From Parafilimonas sp. (GTDB taxonomy: Bacteria; Bacteroidota; Bacteroidia; Chitinophagales; Chitinophagaceae): a stretch of 6,920 nucleotides of DNA. The position numbers and the translations under genes are program-made. Positions 1 to 6,560 of the stretch are shown one piece after another. The stretch is from NCBI GenBank assembly GCA_023251275.1, contig JAHEZC010000082.1, positions 1-6,920 on the forward strand. Direction: 5' to 3'. The notes below the pieces were generated by a model. The model searched no databases. It was not told the origin of the DNA and saw nothing but the letters and a program-made list of their open reading frames with translations. Each line of letters opens with the position of its first letter. The first letter of the stretch is position 1.

Positions 1-1
1 C

Positions 2-385
2 AGGATAAATGGTATTGCAGTCACAGAAAAACCTTCCTGGTTGTCCACTATTCCCGTTACAAAATTTGACACGAAAAGAAAAGATGCAGAAACCAATTCA
101 AAAAAAGACAGCAGTTCAATGCCGGTTGGCGGCTGGCAAAGTTTCCAGGAATATGTGTATAAAAAGTTGCATAAGGAAATGGATACTACGCTGTCTTCAG
201 TTGTGGTGAATGGGAATGTAGAAATAGAATTTTTCGTTAATGAAAAAGGAATTCCTTACGATTTTAAAGTGATAAAATCACTGGATGAAGAAAGCGATGC
301 AAAAGCCATTGAAATACTAAAAGATGGTCCCCGGTGGATAATCTCTAAAAAGAATAAAAAAGAAAAAGTAACTATTCAATTCTGA
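2..385 (+). CDS. C-terminal part of a TonB-C-like domain protein (5' end outside window)
   Basis: The frame is open from the window edge (first complete codon at base 2) to TGA at 383-385, so 127 residues are visible and the true start lies upstream. The last 80 or so residues resemble the C-terminal domain of TonB-like energy transducers as found in Bacteroidota. They contain a PVGGW turn (visible residues 41-45), a helix with FQEYVYKKL, a strand with VEIEFFVNEKG (about 73-83), and the typical end, an acidic helix followed by AIEILKDGPRW (about 102-112) and a basic strand. The preceding 30 residues are polar, Lys/Ser/Asp-rich and probably a linker. In this phylum such domains often sit at the end of membrane-anchored proteins with a carboxypeptidase-regulatory-like or anti-sigma part, but that part is not visible. 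The TTG at 41 is in frame but need not be a start. The domain call is fairly safe; the role is unknown. Confidence 0.72.
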   Translation, partial: RINGIAVTEKPSWLSTIPVTKFDTKRKDAETNSKKDSSSMPVGGWQSFQEYVYKKLHKEMDTTLSSVVVNGNVEIEFFVNEKGIPYDFKVIKSLDEESDAKAIEILKDGPRWIISKKNKKEKVTIQF

Positions 386-412
386 GACAAAAAGCCTTTT
401 TATTTAAAAACA

Positions 413-443
413 TTTGCTGACAAAGACTCTTACCGTAGGTTTG
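413..443 (+). promoter_or_regulatory. Bacteroidetes-type promoter of the DUF2911 gene
   Basis: TTTG at 413-416 is followed, after 19 bases, by TAGGTTTG at 436-443. This fits the Bacteroidetes primary sigma factor pattern TTTG, 17-23 bases, TAnnTTTG. Transcription would begin around base 450, giving a leader of only about 10 bases before the ATG at 460. The leader is A-rich with no Shine-Dalgarno sequence, which is usual in this phylum. Confidence 0.7.
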
Positions 444-459
444 CAGAAAATTATGCCGT

Positions 460-1296
460 ATGAAAAAATTATTTCTGCCAGCAGTTATTGCTGGCATCTG
501 CCTGACTGCAAAGGCACAGGTAAATATGCCTCAGCCGAGTCCCACTCAAACCATTGTACAAAATTTCGGACTCGGTAAAATTGCACTCGAATATTCACGT
601 CCTTCGATTAAGGGGAGAACCCTGTTTGAGGAAAACAGCGATCTTGCTCCGCTCGGCAAGATATGGCGTACCGGCGCAAATGCAGCTACCCGCTTAACTT
701 TCAGCGATTTTGTAAACTTTGGCGGAAAAGACCTTGATACGGGGTCCTATGCTCTTTTTACCATTCCCGGTAAGACAGAATGGGAAATAATTCTCAACAA
801 AGGATACAATAACGATGGCCTCCAGAATTATAAAGAAAGCGATGATGTTGTTCGCTTTAAGGTGCCTGTAATGGAGCGAACACCTGCTACTGAAACCTTT
901 ACCATGCAGTTCCATAATCTGAGAAATGAAAGTTGTTCGCTTAACCTAATCTGGGGCAATGTTTTTGTAAGTATTCCCATTACCACGAATATAAAAGACA
1001 GGGTAAAAGCACAAATTGAAAAAGCGTTAATGGGGAATGATAAACCTTATTGGCAGGCCGCAAATTTTTATTATGACTGGGATAAGAATTACCCCAAGGC
1101 ATTGGAAAATGTAACCAAAGCCCTGGATGAAAATAAAGATGGCTTCTGGATATATATGCTGAAAGCAAAAATTGAAGCAGCAATGGGTGATAAAGCCAAT
1201 GCCAAAATCAGTGCACAGAAATGTATTGAAACTGCCTCGAAAGCAAAGAATGATGATTATGTAAAACAAGCTAACCTGTTACTGCAAACATTGTAA
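460..1296 (+). CDS. Secreted DUF2911 domain protein with helical TPR-like tail
   Basis: This 278-residue protein starts at ATG 460, just behind a good promoter. Residues 1-19 form a signal peptide (MKK, hydrophobic core, AKA before Q20), so it is probably exported to the periplasm or cell envelope. Residues about 25-172 match the DUF2911 pattern seen throughout Bacteroidota: YSRPSIKGRTLF (45-56), GKIWRTGANAATRLTF (66-81), then GSYALFTIP followed by EWEIILN (95-113). Residues about 180-278 are alpha-helical, with alternating small and aromatic positions (YWQAANFYYD, YPKALENVTKAL, WIYMLKAKIEAAMGD, ANAKISAQKCIE), and read like two or three TPR-type helix pairs; this tail is common in longer DUF2911 members. 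The function of DUF2911 is not established and no catalytic motif is evident. The gene has its own promoter and converges on the pst operon, so a functional link to phosphate uptake is not indicated. Confidence 0.9.
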   Translation: MKKLFLPAVIAGICLTAKAQVNMPQPSPTQTIVQNFGLGKIALEYSRPSIKGRTLFEENSDLAPLGKIWRTGANAATRLTFSDFVNFGGKDLDTGSYALFTIPGKTEWEIILNKGYNNDGLQNYKESDDVVRFKVPVMERTPATETFTMQFHNLRNESCSLNLIWGNVFVSIPITTNIKDRVKAQIEKALMGNDKPYWQAANFYYDWDKNYPKALENVTKALDENKDGFWIYMLKAKIEAAMGDKANAKISAQKCIETASKAKNDDYVKQANLLLQTL

Positions 1297-1321
1297 CATG
1301 AAAATTACAACTTGACATGAC

Positions 1322-1337
1322 CTGAAAAGGATTTCAG
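1322..1337 (+). other. Small hairpin downstream of the DUF2911 gene
   Basis: CTGAAA (1322-1327) and TTTCAG (1332-1337) form a perfect 6-bp stem around the loop AGGA. It lies immediately before the larger terminator hairpin and may only help stabilise the mRNA end. It could be a chance palindrome. Confidence 0.3.
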
Positions 1338-1341
1338 AATA

Positions 1342-1367
1342 AAGCCCCGCTTAGACAAGCGGGGCTT
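1342..1367. terminator. Probable bidirectional Rho-independent terminator
   Basis: AAGCCCCGCTT (1342-1352) pairs perfectly with AAGCGGGGCTT (1357-1367) around the 4-base loop AGAC, giving an 11-bp stem with a GC-rich core. It lies between two convergent genes: the DUF2911 gene ends at 1296 from the left and pstB ends at 1441 from the right. Read on the minus strand the stem runs into TTTATTC, a modest U-rich tail. Read on the plus strand the tail is weaker (TTAGGTTTAC). I infer that it ends both transcripts. Confidence 0.75.
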
Positions 1368-1440
1368 AGGTTTACTAAATGTTTACCTCCAACAACGATC
1401 TTTATAAAATAATTTTGCGAATCATCAACCATTCAACTTC

Positions 1441-2265
1441 CTAATGCCCAACCTTCATATACTCTTTCAGAATATCTGGTTTCGGAGTTTCAAAAATTTC
1501 ATCCGCAGGGCCATATTCCACTATTTCTCCATAATACATAAATACTACATAATCTGCGAGCCGCCTCGCCTGTCTTAATATATGTGTAACATGAATGATG
1601 GTATAATCATTCCTGAGCTTTAAAAATTCTTCTTCAATTACCCGGCTTGAAATAGGATCAAGGGCAGACGTAGGTTCATCTGCAAGGATAATTTCAGGCT
1701 CCACAGCCAATCCCCGTGCAAGACACAACCTTTGCTGCTGCCCGATGGAAAGCTTTTGAGCAGAGCTTTTTAAACGATCTTTTACTTCATCCCATAATGC
1801 CACTTCTTTCAAATGCTTTTCTACTTTTTCACTGATGACCGATCTTTTGCGGATGCCTTTCAGCCTCAAACCATAAGCGATGTTTTCATAAATTGACATG
1901 GGCAGCGGATAAGGCTTTTGCAACAGCAGCCCCATTTTCTGGCGAATATGTGTGATATCAATTTTTGTGTTTAAAATATCATCACCATCAATTTTAATTG
2001 ACCCTGTCAGATGGAGGTCGCTGTACAGGTCGGTCAGCCTGTTCAGGCATTTCAGCAAGGTCGTTTTACCGCATCCAGAAGGTCCAAGCAAAACGGTGAT
2101 GCTGTTTTTGGGTATAATGATGTTGATGTTTTTCAGTATCTGTGTTTTGCGGGCAGATACATTCAGGTTTTGGATGTCCACAATGGGAACTTCCATTGCA
2201 ACCGCATGAAGTTTGGTTTCCCTTTCCACATGATTTGTTTTAAAAATTGGTGTCGTTGTCTGCAT
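1441..2265 (-). CDS. pstB: Phosphate ABC transporter ATP-binding protein PstB
   Basis: This is the cytoplasmic ATPase that powers the PstCA channel. Counting from the ATG at 2265 (274 residues), all ABC motifs are present: Walker A GPSGCGKT (61-68), Q-loop Gln116 within LLLQKPYPLPMSIYENI, signature LSIGQQQR (172-179), Walker B IILADE (192-197, catalytic Glu197), D-loop SALD, and H-loop His228 in HVTH. The PYPLPMSIYENIAYG stretch after the Q-loop and the DEPTSALDP box are PstB-like. The signature has Ile where LSGGQ has the first Gly, and the Walker B has ALA-type residues where most PstB proteins have Met, so this is a divergent member. The start is uncertain. A TTG at 2289 directly abuts the pstA stop codon, and an ATG at 2196 (MEVPIVDIQNL) gives a length of about 250 residues, nearer to E. 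coli PstB. I chose 2265 as the first ATG after pstA. It is the last gene of the operon, with the terminator about 75 bases beyond it. Confidence 0.88.
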   Translation of the reverse strand: MQTTTPIFKTNHVERETKLHAVAMEVPIVDIQNLNVSARKTQILKNINIIIPKNSITVLLGPSGCGKTTLLKCLNRLTDLYSDLHLTGSIKIDGDDILNTKIDITHIRQKMGLLLQKPYPLPMSIYENIAYGLRLKGIRKRSVISEKVEKHLKEVALWDEVKDRLKSSAQKLSIGQQQRLCLARGLAVEPEIILADEPTSALDPISSRVIEEEFLKLRNDYTIIHVTHILRQARRLADYVVFMYYGEIVEYGPADEIFETPKPDILKEYMKVGH

Positions 2266-2289
2266 AAAAGGTATTTTAATAGTAAACAA

Positions 2290-3132
2290 TTAATTTTTCC
2301 GTAGCCTGTATAAAAGCCTTGCAGCCACACTGATACAAAGCACAATAAACGTCAATACAATCGCAGCAGCATAAGCACGGTTTTGCACTTCTTCTATGGG
2401 CGACCCCAACTGGAAGAAAATGGCAAGCGGCAATGTTGCTGTAGGTTCTCCGAAACTCCGGGGAATATAATCTGTGTATCCGGCTGTAAAGAGCACTGAT
2501 GCAGCGTCACCAATACCCCGGCCAAATGCCAGCAGTATTGCAGTAGCAAAACCCGGAAGCGCTTCGCGGAAAAAAACTTTATATGCCGTTTCTGTTTTTG
2601 TGGAACCCAGTGCATAAGCCGCTTCCTGCAGGCCGATGGGGATGGTTTTCAAAACTTCATCCATAGCCCTGATCATAATAGGCGCTATCATAGCAGCAAC
2701 GGTCAGCGTGGCTGCGCCAAGCGAATTTCTCAAGCCAAAATACATCATGAGTGTAAAGCCAAAAGCCCCATATACAATAGAGGGTACCCCCCACAGTACA
2801 TCCAGAAAGAAACGGATGCTTATAAGCAATCTTTGATATTTTATCAGGTAAATATTCATGAACAATGCTACCGGCAGGCTTATTACGAAGGCGAGCACAG
2901 TGGCTGCTACTGCCAGATAAAATGATCCGGCAATGGCATTCAGAATACCTCCTTCCTTGCCAAAATAAAATCCGCCTTTTGGTTCCTGGCTGATCATTTG
3001 CCACGAGAGGGATGACATCCCCTTTTCCACAATGCTCCAGATAATATGCACCAGCACCAATACAACAATAAGCGTGAACAGCGCCGATAATACGCGGAAG
3101 ATCTTTTCTTCCAGCTTTCGTCTCAATGTCAT
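2290..3132 (-). CDS. pstA: Phosphate ABC transporter permease PstA
   Basis: This 280-residue inner-membrane protein is one half of the Pst channel and pairs with PstC. About six hydrophobic segments can be seen, near residues 13-34, 64-93, 108-132, 138-155, 193-216 and 252-273. The cytoplasmic EAA loop that contacts PstB lies at about 170-199 (EAAYALGSTKTETAYKVFF) and is followed by LAFGRGIGDAASVLFTAG, the GD-A pattern typical of PstA rather than PstC. The loop GVPSIVYGAFG (115-125) is also characteristic of Pst permeases. ATG at 3132-3130 overlaps the pstC stop codon by 4 bases (ATGA), which implies translational coupling. Length is normal for the family. The TAA stop at 2292-2290 lies 24 bases before the chosen pstB start. 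Confidence 0.93.
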   Translation of the reverse strand: MTLRRKLEEKIFRVLSALFTLIVVLVLVHIIWSIVEKGMSSLSWQMISQEPKGGFYFGKEGGILNAIAGSFYLAVAATVLAFVISLPVALFMNIYLIKYQRLLISIRFFLDVLWGVPSIVYGAFGFTLMMYFGLRNSLGAATLTVAAMIAPIMIRAMDEVLKTIPIGLQEAAYALGSTKTETAYKVFFREALPGFATAILLAFGRGIGDAASVLFTAGYTDYIPRSFGEPTATLPLAIFFQLGSPIEEVQNRAYAAAIVLTFIVLCISVAARLLYRLRKN

Positions 3133-4016
3133 ATTAACTCTGATTTATAAATGATATACCTGAATATTACGTTTATAAGAAGAATAATGACAAACAACAA
3201 TAATGCACCGAACATCAGCGCCGAATCATAGGATGGAATGCTCATCATTTCTCCATAATTATTGGCAATTAAAGCCGGCAACGTATAGCCCGCATCAAAA
3301 ACAGATTGAGGTATCTGCACTACGTTACCCACCACCATGAGCACAGCCATTGTTTCACCCAATGCCTTAGAAAAACCAAGCCCATAAGCGGATATAATAC
3401 CGGAAGAGCCCTTTCGCAAAAAAACATGTTTGATAGTTTCCCACTTTGTAGCTCCGAGTGACAGGGATGCTTCTCCTAATTCAACAGGTATCTGCCTGAA
3501 TACTTCAAGCAACATATTCAGAATGTATGGAATACTCATCACTGCAAGCACAAGACCCCCTGCAAGAATGCTATATCCTAAAGAGTCAACTCCGAAATAG
3601 GGTGCAAGTTTATCTCCCACAAAAGGCACAATTACCAATAAGCCCCATACACCATACACGACCGAAGGGATGCCTGCCAGAATATCAATTACCGGTCGCA
3701 TAAATTTCAGCATCCAGCCGGGCGCAAACTGTGTAAGATAAATGGCTGCCAGCAGGCAAAGCGGTATGCAGATAATTATCGCGATGATGGTAACCCATAA
3801 TGAGCCCAGAATAAATGGCCAGAAACCAAATTGGCCGTCTGAAGGAGACCAGTTCGATGAAAAGATTAAGCTGCCTAAAGGATGATTAGTAAAAAGCGGG
3901 AAAGATTTCAATACCAATCCCGTACCGATTGCCAAAGGTAAAAGCAGGCAAAATATAAGGCATGACAACATCCATTTTGAAGAAAGATTATCAACCAGCC
4001 TTCTTGACAATACCAT
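3129..4016 (-). CDS. pstC: Phosphate ABC transporter permease PstC
   Basis: This 295-residue inner-membrane permease forms the Pst channel together with PstA. It has a short cytoplasmic N-terminus with basic residues and about six membrane segments, near 15-37, 66-94, 107-133, 147-170, 205-231 and 265-290. Diagnostic features are GIPSVVYGVWGLLVIVP (115-131), the EAA loop EASLSLGATKWETIKHVFL (182-200), and GFSKALGETMAVLMVVGN (214-231), whose ALGETMAV core is the PstC hallmark. The periplasmic loop between segments 1 and 2 is rich in Trp and Phe. ATG at 4016 starts 55 bases after the pstS stop. That gap shows no obvious hairpin, so pstS and pstC are probably co-transcribed. The TGA stop overlaps the pstA start. 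Confidence 0.94.
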   Translation of the reverse strand: MVLSRRLVDNLSSKWMLSCLIFCLLLPLAIGTGLVLKSFPLFTNHPLGSLIFSSNWSPSDGQFGFWPFILGSLWVTIIAIIICIPLCLLAAIYLTQFAPGWMLKFMRPVIDILAGIPSVVYGVWGLLVIVPFVGDKLAPYFGVDSLGYSILAGGLVLAVMSIPYILNMLLEVFRQIPVELGEASLSLGATKWETIKHVFLRKGSSGIISAYGLGFSKALGETMAVLMVVGNVVQIPQSVFDAGYTLPALIANNYGEMMSIPSYDSALMFGALLLFVIILLINVIFRYIIYKSELI

Positions 4017-4071
4017 GACGTTTGGTTTCGTTGTTGGAAATAAAATTTAAACAGTCGTATGATAAACTGCA

Positions 4072-5028
4072 CTATTTATCAAGCTTCTTAATCTGATCCT
4101 GAATTACACCTTTAGGCAGTGCCACATAGCCGGCTGCATCAACCAATTTTTGACCATCAGATAGAACCCAGCGGAAGAAATCGAGCACTTCCTTTTTTTG
4201 TGTTTTACCTTTCGTCAAAAAATATAGATTTCTCGCAGGGGGCGAAGGATATTTCCCGTCATTAACCGCCTTGAGGAAAATGTGGAGATTGTCGTAAAAA
4301 TTCTCATCAGGATCTATCTGGCCATTACCATTTACATCAATCGGCACTACATCAATCCCGGGATGTTTTTTCCCGGTTTTCTGGTCATAGACAAACAATG
4401 TGTTATTAAACCCGATTCCATTTATATCTTTTCTTACAGCATCTGCAACTCCGGGGTCACCGGAAACACCTATTCCTTTTAAATTCTCCTGTTTCTTGCT
4501 AAAAAAAGAAGCCCATGAATCAGCCGCCCCAGCGGCATCAGCTCTTGTATAAACATTTATCTTATGCGGATTGCTCTTTTTAACGCCTAAGAGGTCTTCC
4601 CATGTTGCAATACTATGGTCAACAAATATGGAATTGAATTCAGCTTTCTTAACTCCTCTTATCTGCAAACTTTTGATATAAGCATTTTTGGCATTCAGGG
4701 TTGGCAGCACCGCATCTTTGCAAAGCGCAATCCACCAAACTCCTTTTGCCCTTTCCTCGGGGCTAAGTTCACGGGAAAACATACCTACATCTACTGCACC
4801 TGCAAGGCAATCTGTCAAGCCTTTACCGGCGCCGCCGGCTTGTATGTCAAAACGGATATCAGGATGTGTTTTATTGTATTCCGCCGCCCATGTCTGCACT
4901 AAAGGATAAAGGGCAAATGCGCCTGAGAAAGAAATAGATACTGCTTTTTCAGACCGGGGCGGCGCCCCGCTGAAATTTATCAATGATGCAAATATTGCTG
5001 CGGTTATAATAAAAAGCTTTGCTTTCAT
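4072..5028 (-). CDS. pstS: Periplasmic substrate-binding protein of the Pst importer, with an EF-hand-like loop
   Basis: This 318-residue protein belongs to the PstS-like periplasmic binding protein family and should deliver ligand to PstCA. Residues 1 to about 21 are a signal peptide (MKAKL, hydrophobic core, ending near FSGA). There is no lipobox Cys, so the protein is probably soluble in the periplasm. Family landmarks are SGAFALYPLVQTWAAEY (35-51), the GGAGKGL loop (65-71), VDVGMFSREL (79-88), TRADAAGAADSW (161-172) and GVADAVRKDINGIGF (193-207). By hand alignment, several phosphate contacts of E. coli PstS differ: the SGT of its RRADGSGT loop is AGA here, and the Asp56 position is Ser85. 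Arg162 and Asp164 are kept. Residues 231-242 (DVNGNGQIDPDE) fit the 12-residue EF-hand calcium loop. Phosphate as ligand is inferred mainly from the linked permease and ATPase genes. Position directly after the barrel gene and before pstC fits one operon. Confidence 0.9.
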   Translation of the reverse strand: MKAKLFIITAAIFASLINFSGAPPRSEKAVSISFSGAFALYPLVQTWAAEYNKTHPDIRFDIQAGGAGKGLTDCLAGAVDVGMFSRELSPEERAKGVWWIALCKDAVLPTLNAKNAYIKSLQIRGVKKAEFNSIFVDHSIATWEDLLGVKKSNPHKINVYTRADAAGAADSWASFFSKKQENLKGIGVSGDPGVADAVRKDINGIGFNNTLFVYDQKTGKKHPGIDVVPIDVNGNGQIDPDENFYDNLHIFLKAVNDGKYPSPPARNLYFLTKGKTQKKEVLDFFRWVLSDGQKLVDAAGYVALPKGVIQDQIKKLDK

Positions 5029-5042
5029 AAATTATATTTTAT

Positions 5043-5074
5043 CTATTAATTTAATATTTTCTATAAGTTTAATA
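5043..5074 (-). promoter_or_regulatory. Direct repeat upstream of pstS, possible operator
   Basis: On the minus strand, TATTAAACTTATAG (5074-5061) is followed by AAAA and then by TATTAAATTAATAG (5056-5043). The two 14-base units match at 12 positions and repeat with an 18-base period. They end 14 bases before the pstS ATG, in an AT-rich 93-base gap. A tandem site in front of a pst gene recalls PhoB-type boxes, but the sequence is not the E. coli Pho box and low complexity could produce such a match. No clear TAnnTTTG element was found for pstS. Confidence 0.35.
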
Positions 5075-5121
5075 GGATTTAAAATTAAGGCTTTATTTTT
5101 AAAATTCTGAAATTTTATTCG

Positions 5122-6498
5122 CTAAAAAGAAAATCTGGCTATTGTCGGTGTAAATTTCAGGCTCAGGTAAAACCAGTAAGGAAATGCTTTTGAATCGCCT
5201 CCTTTTTTAATGGTTATCATTGCGTCTGTAACAGCAGCCCAGCTAAAACCAGTTTCAATTTCACTAAAACTGTTAAACTTATAATTCAGACGCCAGTCAT
5301 TTTCAAAACCAAGATATTTTTTGACCGGGCTGCTATTTACAAGAAAATCATTTTGTGAATAAAACAAATGGTTTTCACACCGCAGAAATACTTTGCCTTT
5401 TTGATACCACAGGAATAAATAGGGATTCACTAATCCTGCATTATTTACATCAGCAGGAAAAGTAGTAAACAGGTCCATATTACCCATGAACCGGTGTGCA
5501 ACGCCATATAAAGGAACAAAGTTGTTGTCTTTGTCAATTGGTTTGGATGCATTGTGGCCACTGAGGTATTCGAGTCCCAATCTTACTGTAATAGCTTTCG
5601 AATTATATTTTATTTCGGGTTGAATATAATATGCATCAAGCTTTTTACCTGCTGAATCCTTGCCATACTGGTAATAGCCGCTGAATGTTACATACCAGTT
5701 GTAAGATGCATACTCAAGCCTGCCACCGCTCGTAAACCGCATATTGGTTGTCTGGTAATCATTGGGCAGTGAACTTTGAAAACCGTCAGCGGTATTTAAT
5801 GTCAGCAGCGTAAAATTTTTACTGAGCTTCCAGTTTAAATAATGTACCAACAGAGTCTTATAATTTGCGAAACCATTTGGCTTATAATTCGTGGTAAAAT
5901 TGTTTTCAGCGTACTGGTTATATGCTGCAGTAAATTCTGTCGCAAAGTTTATCCGGTTGTTAAAAATCAATCGCACTGCATCGTGAGAATTGCCCGGAAG
6001 CCGCCAATCATTCTCTGCGTACAGACGTTGATTATCATAGATTATCCTTTGTCGCCCGATTCGTACAGAAAACTTATCGCTGAAGTGTGGCTCCGCAAAA
6101 ACTTCAAACATATACAACGGGTATGTAGTGGCCTCAGTAGGTGAAGTAATCCCCTGTCCTTCACGAGGATCCTGCTGCCCCCATACACGGGTATCCTGGA
6201 GTGATGCATAGAAATCGAATTTCTTTGTTTTAAAATCGAAATTCAACCGGGTGCGCTGGTTTGTGAAAAAAGCAATAGACGTATCTTCTGTCGGAATCAC
6301 ACGATAGCCATGCCTTAATTCTGTTCTTGTCCTCATGTCCACAGAAATAGTCAATGTATTTTGCGGTTTGGGAGGCGCCGGTTTTGCTGTGTCTGCTTTA
6401 GGCGCTGCGGCCTTTGAACTGTCCTGCCCGAAAGTGTACTGAGCCGAAAACATAACAAAAAAAAGGCAGATAAATTTGGTTTGTGATTTTTGTTTCAT
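5122..6498 (-). CDS. Outer-membrane beta-barrel, alginate-export (AlgE-like) family, next to pst genes
   Basis: This 458-residue protein has a signal peptide (MKQKSQTK, hydrophobic core, cleavage near TFG/QDS at about residue 24), then a 20-residue Ala/Lys/Pro linker (about 27-47), then a barrel of alternating polar and hydrophobic strands ending in ARFSF with a terminal Phe, the usual barrel-assembly signal. The pattern RTRLNFDF (82-89), RIGRQRIIYDNQRLY (146-160), NDW (163-165), DAVRL (173-177) and LYGVAHRFMGNMDLF (330-344) matches the alginate-export family as I know it from Bacteroidota, rather than the OprP/OprO phosphate porins. It likely forms an outer-membrane channel. Its place directly upstream of pstS on the same strand, with a 93-base gap holding only a weak AT hairpin (5100-5117), suggests that it serves uptake of the Pst substrate. 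That is inference. Alginate export itself is unlikely, as no alginate genes are nearby. ATG at 6498 was chosen because it begins the signal peptide. Confidence 0.8.
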   Translation of the reverse strand: MKQKSQTKFICLFFVMFSAQYTFGQDSSKAAAPKADTAKPAPPKPQNTLTISVDMRTRTELRHGYRVIPTEDTSIAFFTNQRTRLNFDFKTKKFDFYASLQDTRVWGQQDPREGQGITSPTEATTYPLYMFEVFAEPHFSDKFSVRIGRQRIIYDNQRLYAENDWRLPGNSHDAVRLIFNNRINFATEFTAAYNQYAENNFTTNYKPNGFANYKTLLVHYLNWKLSKNFTLLTLNTADGFQSSLPNDYQTTNMRFTSGGRLEYASYNWYVTFSGYYQYGKDSAGKKLDAYYIQPEIKYNSKAITVRLGLEYLSGHNASKPIDKDNNFVPLYGVAHRFMGNMDLFTTFPADVNNAGLVNPYLFLWYQKGKVFLRCENHLFYSQNDFLVNSSPVKKYLGFENDWRLNYKFNSFSEIETGFSWAAVTDAMITIKKGGDSKAFPYWFYLSLKFTPTIARFSF

Positions 6499-6512
6499 AA
6501 GCGAATTTTTTT

Positions 6513-6540
6513 CAAATATATAATTCCTATCGAATTTATA
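6513..6540 (-). promoter_or_regulatory. Probable promoter and upstream element of the barrel gene
   Basis: On the minus strand TATATTTG (6520-6513) fits the Bacteroidetes -7 element TAnnTTTG and lies 14 bases before the ATG at 6498. No good TTTG is found at the -33 position. Instead TATAAATTCGATAG (6540-6527) lies there. It shares the frame TATnAAnnnnATAG with both repeat units in front of pstS, which would suit activation by a regulator bound over the -33 region. The -7 element is reasonably supported; the operator is speculative. Confidence 0.45.
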
Positions 6541-6560
6541 GACATTTATTGGAAAAAAAA

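Noticed and set aside
694..1269. Open minus-strand frames inside the DUF2911 gene
   Set aside because: The plus-strand gene has a signal peptide, a conserved domain and a promoter; the antisense frames show no domain or promoter.
2011..2304. Open plus-strand frames running antisense to the start of pstB
   Set aside because: They lie opposite a well-conserved ABC ATPase, have no recognisable domain and have unusual composition; they are shadows of the coding strand.
5029..5036. TATAATTT directly before the pstS ATG, 6 bases from the second repeat unit, as a -7 element
   Set aside because: The same 6-base spacing occurs at the barrel gene, but transcription would then start inside the pstS coding region, and no later Met could replace the start without losing the signal peptide.
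5100..5117. AT-only hairpin between the barrel gene and pstS as a terminator
   Set aside because: The 7-bp stem has no GC pairs inside and would be too weak for efficient termination, so the two genes may well be co-transcribed.
5122..6498. Assigning the barrel as an OprP/OprO phosphate-selective porin
   Set aside because: The conserved pattern with GRQ, DNQRLY, NDW and DAVRL fits the alginate-export family better; only the gene context suggests phosphate.
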